NCBI GenBank assembly: GCA_028565635.1
Contig: JAOXYB010003901.1
Location: 1-17,835, forward strand
DNA length: 17,835 nucleotides
Source of the DNA: Phoronis ovalis
Taxonomy: Eukaryota > Phoronida > Phoronidae
Direction: 5' to 3'
Every line of letters begins with the position of its first letter. The first letter of the stretch is position 1. This document shows, piece after piece, positions 1 through 7,830 of this stretch. A program made the translations under genes and the position numbers. The notes beneath the pieces are model-generated. The model saw only the letters and a program-made list of their open reading frames with translations, was not told the origin of the DNA and made no database searches.

Positions 1-3000
1 AGCCAACTGCACTATACGCTGCATTGTCAAGCGAAATAAAGGTAGATTAAATAAAAATGGTGCTACTGACCTTCCCCAGCCATAAAATGGTAGTATGGAC
101 CAGAAAAGGGCGTTCAACCAAATAGCAGGAATTACAAACGTATAGTAATGACGAGGTTCCACTTTTCTATCTGTAATGGAAAATGCGTATATTTTTCATT
201 ATCAGACGACTGAGATTTATATGTTATATTTTGTAGCCGGTTGGAATATATTGCTCTTAGGCTTAGGAAAAGAAACATAATGTTCTATGTCAGCTAGTTG
301 TTATTGCATGAATTTTTTGTACAAGGTATCTGCAGTATTCATTTTTTTATCGATACTGTTGTAACAGTTGTTCTAGTCTGATTGTTTTATTCGTATTGTG
401 TGATGAGAGGGAACATTAGAAAATGATTAGAGTAAGGACATAGACATTGTATTCTTGTTTAACTTAATAACATAAACTGTAGATCAGTTGGCGCACGGCA
501 ATTCAAATGCGAATTATCTTTAATTCTGCAATGCACGACAACTTTATAGATTTCTTGCATGGTAATAAAGTAATTAAGTATATAATTTGTTTTTCAAGAA
601 GAAAAAAATATGAAATCATACTGAAAACATACGTAGAATATAACGTCATTAATTTGTGTGTAAATCTCAGGGGCATAAATTTCGTGAAACGCATTTATTT
701 CAATAATCATTTAAAAAAGGTGAAAACCTCAACTTAGTGATAAAAATGAGAGGTAAAATATCTTGAAAGATCATACATTTCCATGTAACACTCAGTAGTT
801 ACATATTATTGAAAAATCGAATTCATTAACAAACGAGCCATATAGACACCAGCAGCTGCCATAATACCCAGTGATGTCACTCAATAGAAAATGGTGAAGT
901 CATGACAGTTCAACATTTTTTAAATGACACCCTAAGCAAGGATATTTCCAGAATTTTACTAGAAGACGAAAAAGCTCCTATGTGAAAAACACACCCTTTT
1001 AAGTTTTCAAGGAGAGTAGGAAAGCACATACAGCTGGTAATAAGCCATCAATAGTAAGCATACTAATTATAATTACATGAAATGCTGAGAAGTTACGTTA
1101 ATCAGTATATACTGATCTGTTAAACAGTAGACCTGTCTTTGTGTTATTTTATTCCTATGCATCAGAGATCCCACAGATGTGTATGTCAAAGTTACAAGTA
1201 AAGGTAAATATTGACAAACAGTCCTTATATCAGAACGACCCTTTTTAAAGTTTCGAGGAAGGCGTATTGATCAAAATAAGTACCCTTTCAACGATTATGC
1301 GTACCAATTTCGTTGTTGAGTGAGGGCGCACCGAGCCATAACAATGTTATCTATTTTTCATAATTACATGAACTCATTAGAAAGACTACTTACAGAGCTG
1401 TGGCCAGCATGCAGAAATGTAGTTTTCGAATCCAATGCACATAACAGTCGTGATCTCAGCAACGCCTGTTACCATGCCAACTAATGAGTAAACATCGCAG
1501 ATAAAGTCAGAAAATACCCACCTAGTGAAAGAAATTGTGCCTTCCTAAATTAATATGCAGGAAAGAATAGTAATAAAAAACTTACGTACATTTAAAATAT
1601 AGTGCTATGCTGTAGTGAATATGTTTGGGTCTTTGAGATTCATGCAAGCAAGAAGCAGCGGTGGCGAAAAGAAATAATCGTAATTATGTTGCTTAATTGA
1701 TAAATGATTATCTCTCATGTTTGCAGATTTGGTTAGTACAGGGTTACGGTGAGAATATCGTCTGCAGAAGGGTTATCAAATATAGCCTGTTACTGAGCAT
1801 TATTATAGCATAGCTGCTATGCTGCCGGGGGAGGGGGAATACTTGGGCACCCATATCGCGTTCTGTTATCACTAACAAAGTCAGGACATCTGATATGTAC
1901 CTATATGATATTATGCAGATAGTTATAAATAAAATTATCAATATGATTATACCTTTGCTTAAAATTAGAAGTTCCAGTTAAAATAAACCCGGAAACCAAT
2001 CCAATATTTGTAACCGCCAAATTAATGTGTAAAATTCCTCGTGGTGATTTCAGTGGTTGGTGTTGAAGAAATATCTTAATCAATTTTCCATTACCAAAGA
2101 AACTCGCGATACCTGTGAAGGAAATGAAAGACTTTTACTAATTACTTCAAAATGCAATATTAATCGAAGTCGCACTTTCATTATTACGGTAATATCCACT
2201 TAATTATTCAGTAAATAGAACATACAAAGGATTCATTAACCTTACACGCTAACACAATTCCTGTTATTGTTCTAGTGTTAATTGTATGTGTAATTATGCC
2301 TTTTTTGTTAGTAAAATATACATCTCATGATGAGAAATACATTTTTGTAAATAGTACAAAATTGTACAAAATAGTACAAACTAGTACAAACTATAGAATT
2401 CATGTAAAATGTTAAGGAGGGTTTCAATAATCTGTCTGTAAGAAATAAAATGATTTCACAACGCAGATTACTGGTTTTGATATCTATGGGAATACGACAG
2501 CGAAATGGCATTTTATTTGCAACCTTACGTTTTGCATAGTCGTATATAAAAATTTCACTTGGGAAGTAAAATCAATATACTATTTCATAGATATCATCAT
2601 CATATTGTGAACTTCGTGAAGTTTGTATCGCTATAAACATACGGAAATTGTGTTTGAAATCCCGTGTAACATGCGATAGTGCATTTATGTCCTAAAATCG
2701 AAGTAGTGTAACAATTACTTTGTACAGTAATGTGTGAACATGATATATGATGTAACAGATTTCTGATCCTCTTGGTCACATCTGCTGGTCTTGTTGTCAC
2801 ACAGTCAACCTCTCAATCCCAACAATCGCTCATGCTTGGGTACCCGGCTAAGATATTCCGGCTATTATTTCAGGGAAACCATCTACAATTGCTTCGCGTT
2901 ATAATGCTAACTACTAAAAATTCAGTAATGATGAACAGGCTTCACTAAGCATCGTATCACAGATTACTTCCTAACAGAATTGCAGTGCAAGATAATTAAA

Positions 3001-3187
3001 CATATGGGATCAGAAATAACAAAGTTTTCTTACCCACTAACATATAGATTGCACCCACACAAAGGTGATAAATTTCCTTTGCAGCACTGGGGTTACTTGT
3101 TTGAACTGTCATAGTTTCTCCTTTTCTTAATCTGCTTTCTTCGAGATCCGGAAGGAACTGCGTTATAGATAAATGTTGACAATATAC
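1..3187 (-). CDS. Opsin-family class A GPCR, 5' part (N-terminus to TM4), runs off left edge
   Basis: A seven-helix receptor of the opsin type, expected in the plasma membrane as a retinal-binding photoreceptor or photoisomerase. Four exons join with agreeing phases (1, 2, 1, 2) and GT/AG borders. From the ATG at 3112, about 155 residues are in the window: TM1 with GNG (33-35), LKSPRG loop (47-52), TM2 with NLAVTN (57-62), QRW before TM3 (79-81), TM3 Cys88 and Tyr91, ENY (112-114) in place of the D/ERY motif, TM4 from about 134 and GWG (153-155). Tyr91 is three residues after Cys88, as in most non-vertebrate visual opsins. The layout suggests the peropsin/RGR/retinochrome/Opn5 side of the family, but I cannot place it. 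TM5-TM7, with the retinal-binding lysine, lie beyond position 1. Asn for the usual TM2 Asp, and Asn for the DRY Arg, are odd and may weaken G-protein coupling. Other class A receptors are less likely given GWG and QRW. Confidence 0.85.
71..170 (-). CDS. Opsin exon D (TM4)
   Basis: Acceptor CCATTACAG before 170, donor GTCAGT from 70, phases 1 in and 2 out. It encodes RKVEPRHYYTFVIPAIW, then LNALFWSILPFYGWG: TM4 with its conserved Trp, and the GWG that opens extracellular loop 2 in many opsins. The next exon is outside the window; positions 1-70 are its intron. Confidence 0.87.
171..1393 (-). other. Opsin intron between exons C and D
   Basis: A 1.2 kb AT-rich intron. The only structure I see is a weak, diverged similarity between about 985-1020 and 1232-1270 (both hold CCCTTTT, AAG-TTT and a GAGGA-like core). 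The short open frames near 503-737 on both strands look like chance. The stretch at 834-900 on the minus strand (GIMAAAGVYMARLLMN) has no usable splice borders. Confidence 0.6.
1394..1521 (-). CDS. Opsin exon C (TM3 and second intracellular loop)
   Basis: Acceptor TTCACTAG before 1521, donor GTAAGT from 1393, phases 2 in and 1 out. The split codon AG|G gives Arg, making the typical RW junction. The exon encodes WVFSDFICDVYSLVG, TM3, and CIGFENYISACWPQL. Its Cys is the expected partner of the extracellular-loop-2 disulfide. ENY sits where D/ERY is expected. Confidence 0.88.
1807..1823. repeat. Perfect 17-bp palindrome beside a G-rich run
   Basis: AGCATAGC-T-GCTATGCT: 8-bp arms around one base, followed directly by CCGGGGGAGGGGG at 1825-1837. 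The G-rich part followed by TACTTGGG resembles the ends of the two inverted-repeat elements elsewhere in this window, but I found no matching right end nearby. It could be a solo end of such an element or a hairpin in the opsin B-C intron. Confidence 0.4.
1953..2112 (-). CDS. Opsin exon B (TM1 to end of TM2)
   Basis: Acceptor CTTCACAG before 2112, donor GTATAA starting at 1952. It enters in phase 1 (G|GT gives Gly) and leaves in phase 2. It encodes IASFFGNGKLIK, the first intracellular loop QHQPLKSPRG, then TM2 ILHINLAVTNIGLVSG and the TSNFKQR approach to TM3. The GN of TM1 and the NLAV core of TM2 are the main family marks. The residue after LAVT is Asn where class A receptors usually have Asp. 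Confidence 0.88.
2113..3033 (-). other. Opsin intron between exons A and B
   Basis: A 921-nt intron between matched splice sites. It holds the four-copy 10-bp tandem repeat at 2351-2390. A minus-strand open frame at 2600-2800 lacks splice borders and is not called. Confidence 0.7.
2351..2390. repeat. Four-copy 10-bp tandem repeat
   Basis: Four head-to-tail copies of the unit NTNGTACAAA: atagtacaaa, attgtacaaa, atagtacaaa, ctagtacaaa. The period matches about one turn of the DNA helix. It lies in an opsin intron; replication slippage is the simplest explanation. Confidence 0.8.
3034..3187 (-). CDS. Opsin exon A (N-terminus and start of TM1)
   Basis: Acceptor TTTCACAG lies just before 3187 and donor GTAAGA begins at 3033. 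The likely start is the ATG at 3112-3110, with A at -3; it begins MTVQTSNPSAAKEIYH and gives 26 codons plus one base (phase 1). The 25 codons between the acceptor and this ATG are also open (VYCQHLSITQFLPDL and on), so an upstream start cannot be excluded. The hydrophobic end (VGAIYMLV) is the first half of TM1. The only N-terminal NPS triplet contains proline, so no glycosylation site is visible. Confidence 0.8.
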
Positions 3188-3512
3188 CTGTGAAATAAAA
3201 GGAGAACGTGCTACTCAAACAGTGACTTCCGCAAATATCTACATGTACCATTAAGTGCAACTGAAAATAAATTCCTAAAAACGGATAGAGTGTTATTTAG
3301 TGAAAAAAAAACTTAAACAACGGAAGGTATATCCGGGGTGAAACTCACTGAATCATTATAACTGTCTTCAGATTAATTTGAATTGGGCTGCACAAACCAT
3401 CCGGAAAAAAACACGCAGCTTCCTTGCGAAATGAAAAATGCATGTTTTAGTTTTTGCGCAGTATCATATGCCTGATTGCTATTTCACTATTCAATTTTCA
3501 GTATATGGGCTT

Positions 3513-3660
3513 ATAATGGTATTTTGCTATATCAAGACAAGCATACATGTGAACAGAAAATACCCGGTCTCAGGAAATGGATATAATATTACTTTATCAT
3601 AACAACACCTGCGTATGGTATGATTTACGAAGTTGTCTAGGTACATACCGGTAATAAGTA
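3513..3660. repeat. Diverged direct repeat, copy 1
   Basis: Begins ataatggtattttgctat and ends aggtacataccggtaa plus taagta. The same order of blocks (TTTTGCTATA.CAAGACAA, ACACCTGC.TAT, GGTACATAC.GGTAAT.AGTA) recurs at 3727-3820. This copy carries about 50 extra bases between the first and second blocks. Confidence 0.6.
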
Positions 3661-3726
3661 TTTTTGTCGCTTAAAAATAAGCAGATAATAAACAGACATT
3701 TTCAATAGATGTTCCTTTACTTGTTT

Positions 3727-3820
3727 TAATGGTGTTTTGCTATAACAAGACAAATGTACGACACCTGCATATATAGTCTGAACTATGCCGGGAGTTGCAG
3801 GTACATACTGGTAATTAGTA
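3727..3820. repeat. Diverged direct repeat, copy 2
   Basis: A shorter copy of the 3513-3660 block in the same orientation, beginning aatggtgttttgctataa and ending tacatactggtaattagta. The order of conserved blocks is kept, so this is an old tandem duplication or two insertions of one repeat family. Confidence 0.6.
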
Positions 3821-3934
3821 CCTCTATGTTTCGATTTCGCTTACCCTATTTCGCATTTTCACAAAAACAAATAAAAAAAATCTTAGAAGCCAAAATCCAA
3901 GTTTTACTAGCTTAGTTAGTTATAATTCACTTAC

Positions 3935-3975
3935 CGTAATGAACGCCAAACAGATTATTGCCCAAAAAGTGAATT
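3935..3975 (-). CDS. Candidate 41-nt exon upstream of the opsin exons
   Basis: On the minus strand a strong acceptor (GTTTTTTATAG) precedes 3975 and a strong donor (GTAAGTG) follows 3935. One frame reads FTFWAIICLAFIT and leaves in phase 0, which would continue in frame into exon A as VYCQHL. Read this way it looks like the core of a signal peptide, but no upstream ATG in phase is visible. It could equally be a 5' untranslated exon, or chance. Confidence 0.3.
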
Positions 3976-4158
3976 CTATAAAAAACGTATAGTACTTTTC
4001 TTTTATCTACATATACCTTTTCTGAGCTACAGCTTGTTTACAAGATACAACACAGCGAGTTGGATCTTTATATCTGTACATTTTCAACTTTTCAGAGTGT
4101 AGGTATCCAATTGCATCGCAGCAACTGCGAAAACGGCTCCTTTACCGCAAGTTCCTGT

Positions 4159-4538
4159 CCCCGGGGGGGTGACCATAGTCAGCAGAATAATTGCGCACGC
4201 ACGTGGGTTACAATAAAAAGAAAGGTACATTTTTCAGAACTTAGACTGGGCACCCACTGAGGACACCCTGAAATAGCTATAAAATTGATCAAAAGGCTAG
4301 AAAAAAATGAAAATTTGATCTCGAAAATAATAAACTAAGGGTTTGTTTTTAGGATACAGATTTCAGAAGTTTGTTTGTTTAGGAAAAACGATGCTCAAAA
4401 ACATTGTTTTCTAATCCGTTTCTTCAACTTGAACACCGGATAAAAAAAGTCCCATAAAGGAAATGAGTTTTGAGCTGGTAAGAGCCCAAAAATTGTATGA
4501 ATTTTGCGCACATACTATTGTCATTGTCACCCCCCGGA
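4159..4538. mobile_element. Short non-autonomous inverted-repeat DNA element (MITE-like) with target duplication
   Basis: The left end CCCCGGGGGGGTGAC (4159-4173) is the inverse of the right end GTCACCCCCCGGA (4526-4538). TCCTGT flanks both sides (4153-4158 and 4539-4544), a likely 5-6 bp target duplication. A weaker inverse similarity continues inward around TTGCGCAC and GTGCGCAA. No coding capacity: about 380 bp, so it must have used a transposase made elsewhere. The terminal motif resembles that of the 8467-8871 element. I do not assign a superfamily. Confidence 0.65.
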
Positions 4539-4544
4539 TCCTGT

Positions 4545-4895
4545 TATGTCTCTAAGATGTCTGTCATCATCTAATTTGCATCTATAATTATCAGCTCGTT
4601 ATAACATGTCATTAGAATCAGAAACGTAAAATATAACGATGGCATTAATTAGACATGGCCTAATGAAAGTACATTATCTTCACTTACTTTCTAGTGTCTA
4701 TCATTATTAATTTTAAAGTGACGCATTTAGCTTTATTTAGTATTGTCGTTTATAATCAAGTACAATTATCTACGCTGTGCTGAACAAGTGGAGTGATACA
4801 AATGCCCATTAAGTAAAAATGCCAAGATCTATCAAAAAGCAATTTCAAGGTTATATTTCTTAAGCAGGTCTTCTCCATGATGATATGTAAATATC
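4545..4895. other. AT-rich spacer
   Basis: No exon, repeat or element that I can support. Short open frames only. Confidence 0.5.
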
Positions 4896-5269
4896 TTACA
4901 TCACTATAAAAGATCCGATTTTTCCAGAATTTTTCCAGGGCAACCGGGTAATCATCCTTTCCATAGATAATTCAGGAGGTTTTTATGAATTCAATGATAT
5001 TTTCTTGTTACGCAGTATGCCCTGCATGTCTGAATGGCAATCTTGACAAGCATATTCAGCTCGAAGAACAAATCTATATACATTCTCCTTAACAAAATCA
5101 AATTGCTTTTCACAGTCTATACCACCTACTGCCACCTAAAACTTCTTACAACACCAAAGCCCCCAAACCATTTAGTATTATCAAGTGTAAAACAAACAGA
5201 TACTTCAACTCTACCAGCAGTCTGAATAAATTCATCCGTTAATGTTCCCTTCTCAATTAACGTCTGGGC
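4896..5269 (-). pseudogene. Decayed coding fragment of unknown family
   Basis: Forty open codons from 5269 (AQTLIEKGTLTDEFIQTAGR, then VEVSVCFTLDNTKWFGGFGV) stop soon after, and fifty codons in another frame begin at 5135 (VAVGGIDCEKQFDFVKENVY, then RFVLRAEYACQDCHSD). The two halves are separated by 14 bases, GTAAGAAGTTTTAG, which look like a donor and acceptor with nothing between. After a TAA at 4985 the same frame stays open for 28 more codons to 4899. Composition is protein-like, with a CQDCH pair. I do not recognise the family. It is either a pseudogene, the remains of a transposon protein, or real exons I have misjoined. Confidence 0.45.
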
Positions 5270-6272
5270 TTAACCATAGTCAAATTTTGTTTACTATCTC
5301 GAAAAGCAGAAGAACGATAATCCCTTTATTTTTATATAAAGTGTCACGAAAGTCTTGACACCATGCACATTGCAGCTTACAATAATAGCTATAACTGTGG
5401 ACTAAGCGGGTAGGGGGTCGATCATACAATTCTGTCCCGCTAGAGTTTATCTGTAGTCCGTTGATGCCTATTCAGAATGAATCGTCATGATAGAATGGAC
5501 GTGGTAGGCGACGATGGAACACACAGACAGAAGGCTTATCTTGGTTGGTAAAAGTTTAATGACGTAATTATTTCGCTCTCGTTAAATTGAAGAATATAAC
5601 AAAAATTGACTATACGTGATGCCTGTGGCTTCATATTTGAACAAACTCTGTAGTATGATTACTAATTTTATATTAGTTATAACTACGGCCTAATCATTAG
5701 AATTTCCTATGTTCGCCACTAGGGAGGTATATGCTGGCTACATCCCTACATTGTATTAAAAATAATTTATTTTATGCAGAAACTGGTAGAATTATTTATC
5801 CTGCTGCAAAATAAACTTGACACAATCCCCCTAAAAATTGGAGAACGTAGATGAAATTTGATTAGATACCAAACGAAATTACTGATTCTAGGCAAACCTT
5901 AAAATCTCACTATTTCTCACAATATCCCTATAGAATCCTATTACCAGAAGGCAACGCTGAGGGAGGTGAAATGTATTGTAGCTGTGCAATTGGTCAGTAA
6001 TTCAGTTGGCATGCAACAGAAAATTATTTTTAACAGTGAAACATATTTTGTTTTCTTGTAATGACTCAGACAGTGCAGATGGTTTTGCTACAAATAAATG
6101 ATATCTTTTAGTAAAACTGAATACATACAGAAGTGATGCATGTAAATGTCAGCCGTGGGCCTTTAAAACAGAAACAATTTCCTTGGCGATAGAATACAGA
6201 GATGCAGATGTTTCATTCAAGTTTCAATCGCTTCCAAGAGCTAAACATTGAAATCCGGGCATTGAAACGCGA
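5270..6272. other. Spacer, mostly featureless
   Basis: AT-rich sequence with no supported gene except the weak plus-strand exon candidate at 5476-5547. A plus-strand open run of about 25 codons near 6199-6273 (MQMFHSSFNRFQELN) has no splice borders, overlaps the 3' limit of the minus-strand pseudogene, and is not called. Confidence 0.45.
5476..5547 (+). CDS. Candidate small exon, plus strand
   Basis: Acceptor-like CCTATTCAG ends at 5475 and a donor-like GTAAAA begins at 5548. From the ATG at 5477 the frame reads MNRHDRMDVVGDDGTHRQKA and on, phase 2 at the donor; without splicing it ends at a TAA two bases later. Less AT-rich than its surroundings. No partner exon is identified, so this is weak. 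Confidence 0.2.
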
Positions 6273-6338
6273 TTAAGATTGGCATGCAAAGAAATATCTG
6301 TTTCTTAACGAAATACTACATATTTCATAAAAACACCA

Positions 6339-6358
6339 TTGTCTGACATTGTCTGAAC
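6339..6358. repeat. 10-bp tandem duplication inside the pseudogene
   Basis: Two perfect neighbouring copies of a 10-bp unit (attgtctgac, attgtctgaa differ only in the last base). Since 10 is not a multiple of three, it shifts the minus-strand frame after the residues GIGSDN. Confidence 0.75.
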
Positions 6359-6394
6359 CAATTCCATCAGCTAGCTGGTTTTCATTTTCATTAA

Positions 6395-6430
6395 CTTGTG
6401 GTTTCGAGGCTACCTTGTGGTTTCGAGGCT
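6395..6430. repeat. 19-bp tandem duplication causing a frameshift
   Basis: CTTGTGGTTTCGAGGCTAC is followed at once by CTTGTGGTTTCGAGGCT. On the minus strand the frame before it (IKASKPQ) and the frame after it (KPQVNENENQ) are offset by exactly this duplication. It is therefore a recognisable inactivating lesion. Confidence 0.8.
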
Positions 6431-6671
6431 TTTATTAGTGATTTAGCAAAATAAGTATCTTGTATTTAATTGATTCCATTATCCGTTTTCTGAGCGTTTC
6501 CTGTCGGCTTCCAGGATTCTATCATGAAAGTTTATTTTCTTGTACTTTCGAGTTCTTTTACATATGCAACCGAAACATGATCTTTATAATGATATGTCGT
6601 TCTGTAAATACCACGATTCATCCAGTTATCCCCAGCCTCAGGATTTACAACAATTTCACGTTACTATGTTC

Positions 6672-6677
6672 TTTATT
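6672..6677 (-). promoter_or_regulatory. AATAAA hexamer, minus strand
   Basis: AATAAA on the minus strand. A second AATAAA at 6536-6531 overlaps the stop that ends the EIVVNPEAG segment. Either could be a polyadenylation signal if any transcript is made; in AT-rich DNA both may be chance. Confidence 0.25.
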
Positions 6678-7397
6678 TTATAATTCATATTTGTAGATAA
6701 AGATTCTTTTTTGACTGGATTTTTATATACTTTGTTGTTGTTTTTTGTTTTACTTGTCAAGCTTTTACGGGTTTCCTCGTGCATTAACTTCTCTAGATCT
6801 TCCGTGTCCCTTTTTGTTATTCTTGTATTTTTCTTACTTATGGTAAAATGCCTTTATAATTTTTCAATGTCTATATCGGTTAAAATTGGCAGTAGTCTAT
6901 TTTTACTTTTATTAATAACATTTTTGCTTTTTTCCATATAATAACTGTTATATCCGGAGGCAAAAATACCGACATTTTTAAATCTGTTTATTTGATTATC
7001 TTTTTGTTTGGGCAATTGTTCATATACGTAAATTTCATAAATGTTTTGACCGTGTTTTATCATAGCACGTTCGTGACATTTTTCAATTTTCTTTAATTGA
7101 AGTTCCAAAGCAACATCTGCCATTTTATTTCTTGCACGAAGTCGTATCATTTGTTCACTGAGTCGATTCTTAAAATTTGGCATCCACCTCGTTTTGTACG
7201 CTCTCCAATGATGCGTATAAGCTGACGCCATGACCTTGGTTATTGGACATGTGGCGCATATCATGCGGGCGAATGAATTAAAGTGGTACACGGGTTTGCA
7301 TTCCTACTGACTTATTTTACCCACGCAGTTTAGCACCAGCAAAACCTGTCATGCTTTGGCCTTTGTACTGTCATCAAGCTCCGCTCGGTGTTAACAC

Positions 7398-7451
7398 GCT
7401 CTGTTCAGCGTTGTCGTGTTCTGCACTGTGGTCATGCTCTGCACTGTCATC
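7398..7451 (-). repeat. 18-nt tandem repeat encoding D-x-S-A-E-H units
   Basis: Three degenerate 18-base units near the 5' end of the decayed gene encode DDSAEH, DHSAEH and DNAEQS. The period is a multiple of three and keeps the amino-acid pattern, which supports this frame having once been translated. Confidence 0.55.
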
Positions 7452-7651
7452 AAGCTGTGAAGAATTTAATGTTTTGAGTCCCATTCTCTACTTATGCTAT
7501 CACAACGACTGTAAGTGAAACTACTTCGTGGTTGTACAACCTACCTTTCTCAAGTTACATGTCGCATTTGAAAATATGTCAAAAAATTAAAAATTGACCC
7601 TTTTGTGAATTAATAATGATTTAAGTGTTTTTCTCAATATTATAAATTCAC

Positions 7652-7751
7652 CCTTTGGCCATATCCAGTAAATGACTTCTACATCCCTGGACCTCGTCTT
7701 CAATGGCAACAAACACATCGCTAGTTTTAACAATCTTCGCTATGTAGTTTA
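7652..7751 (-). CDS. Candidate coding exon or exon remnant, unknown protein
   Basis: Acceptor CAAATTTTTAG with a pyrimidine tract precedes 7751, and donor-like GTGAAT starts at 7651. The open frame enters in phase 1: NYIAKIVKTSDVFVAIEDEV, then QGCRSHLLDMAKG. Reading on without splicing gives a TGA at 7650, so it could also be a last exon. It has a good coding look, but I do not know the family. It may belong with the decayed gene downstream, though no phase-matching join was found. Confidence 0.4.
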
Positions 7752-7799
7752 CTAAAAATTTGAAGAAAACGTACAAGTCTGCTTATCTTAATTTTGTAC

Positions 7800-7830
7800 C
7801 TGGTAATATAATGAGTGCGCATTCTACAAC
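7800..7830 (-). CDS. Candidate 31-nt exon, minus strand
   Basis: Acceptor CCTTCTTAG before 7830, donor GTACAA from 7799; reads VVECALIILP in phase 0 to phase 1 and would continue in frame into 7751-7652. The intron between would be only 48 nt, short for a mollusc, which lowers confidence. Confidence 0.25.

Larger units (their letters stand above)
3188..3934. other. Sequence 5' of the opsin exons
   Basis: Non-coding as far as I can see. It is either intron between a 5' leader exon and exon A or promoter-proximal sequence of the opsin gene. The clear structure is the diverged direct duplication at 3513-3820. Confidence 0.4.
6273..7484 (-). pseudogene. Long intronless decayed gene, lysine-rich protein of unknown family
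   Basis: From an ATG in strong context at 7484 (MGLKTLNSSQLDDSAEHDHS) to about 6273 the minus strand is coding-like almost throughout, roughly 400 codons in three frames. In the first frame stops occur at 7376 and 7373 (TGA TGA), 7319, 7280 and 7172 (TAA); the frame then changes, and 125 codons from an ATG at 7231 are open (THHWRAYKTRWMPNFKNRLS and on). TAA at 6856 is followed by 65 open codons in the same frame. One extra base near 6658 shifts into 41 codons (EIVVNPEAGDNWMNRGIYRT and on), ending at TAA 6534, then 21 more to TAA 6468. A 19-bp and a 10-bp tandem duplication break the last part. It is highly charged with no membrane span or signal peptide. The tail (NRGIYRTTYHYKD) has the feel of ciliary microtubule-associated proteins; that is only an impression. 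Lack of introns suggests a processed copy, but I see no A-tail. Confidence 0.55.

Noticed and set aside
2600-2800. Minus-strand frame with GHKCTIACYTGF, faintly like a sushi domain
   Set aside because: No splice borders, starts at a non-ATG, and sits inside a phase-proven opsin intron; the resemblance covers only a dozen residues.
4017-4081. Minus-strand ATG frame MYRYKDPTRCVVSCKQ with donor GTATAT
   Set aside because: The intron to the candidate exon at 3975 would be 41 nt, and the phase leads to a frame that conflicts with the opsin reading in exon A.
4060-4260. Plus-strand 66-residue open frame
   Set aside because: It crosses the left end and target duplication of the 4159-4538 element, so it is not an old gene.
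5400-5450. AGCGGG and CCCGCT inverted pair with a G run, checked as a tRNA or structured RNA
   Set aside because: No acceptor, anticodon or T-arm pattern; the stem is only six pairs.
6460-6941. Two plus-strand open frames (6460-6696 and 6711-6941)
   Set aside because: They lie opposite the better-supported minus-strand decayed gene and are rich in Phe and Leu, as expected from the complement of Lys-rich coding sequence.
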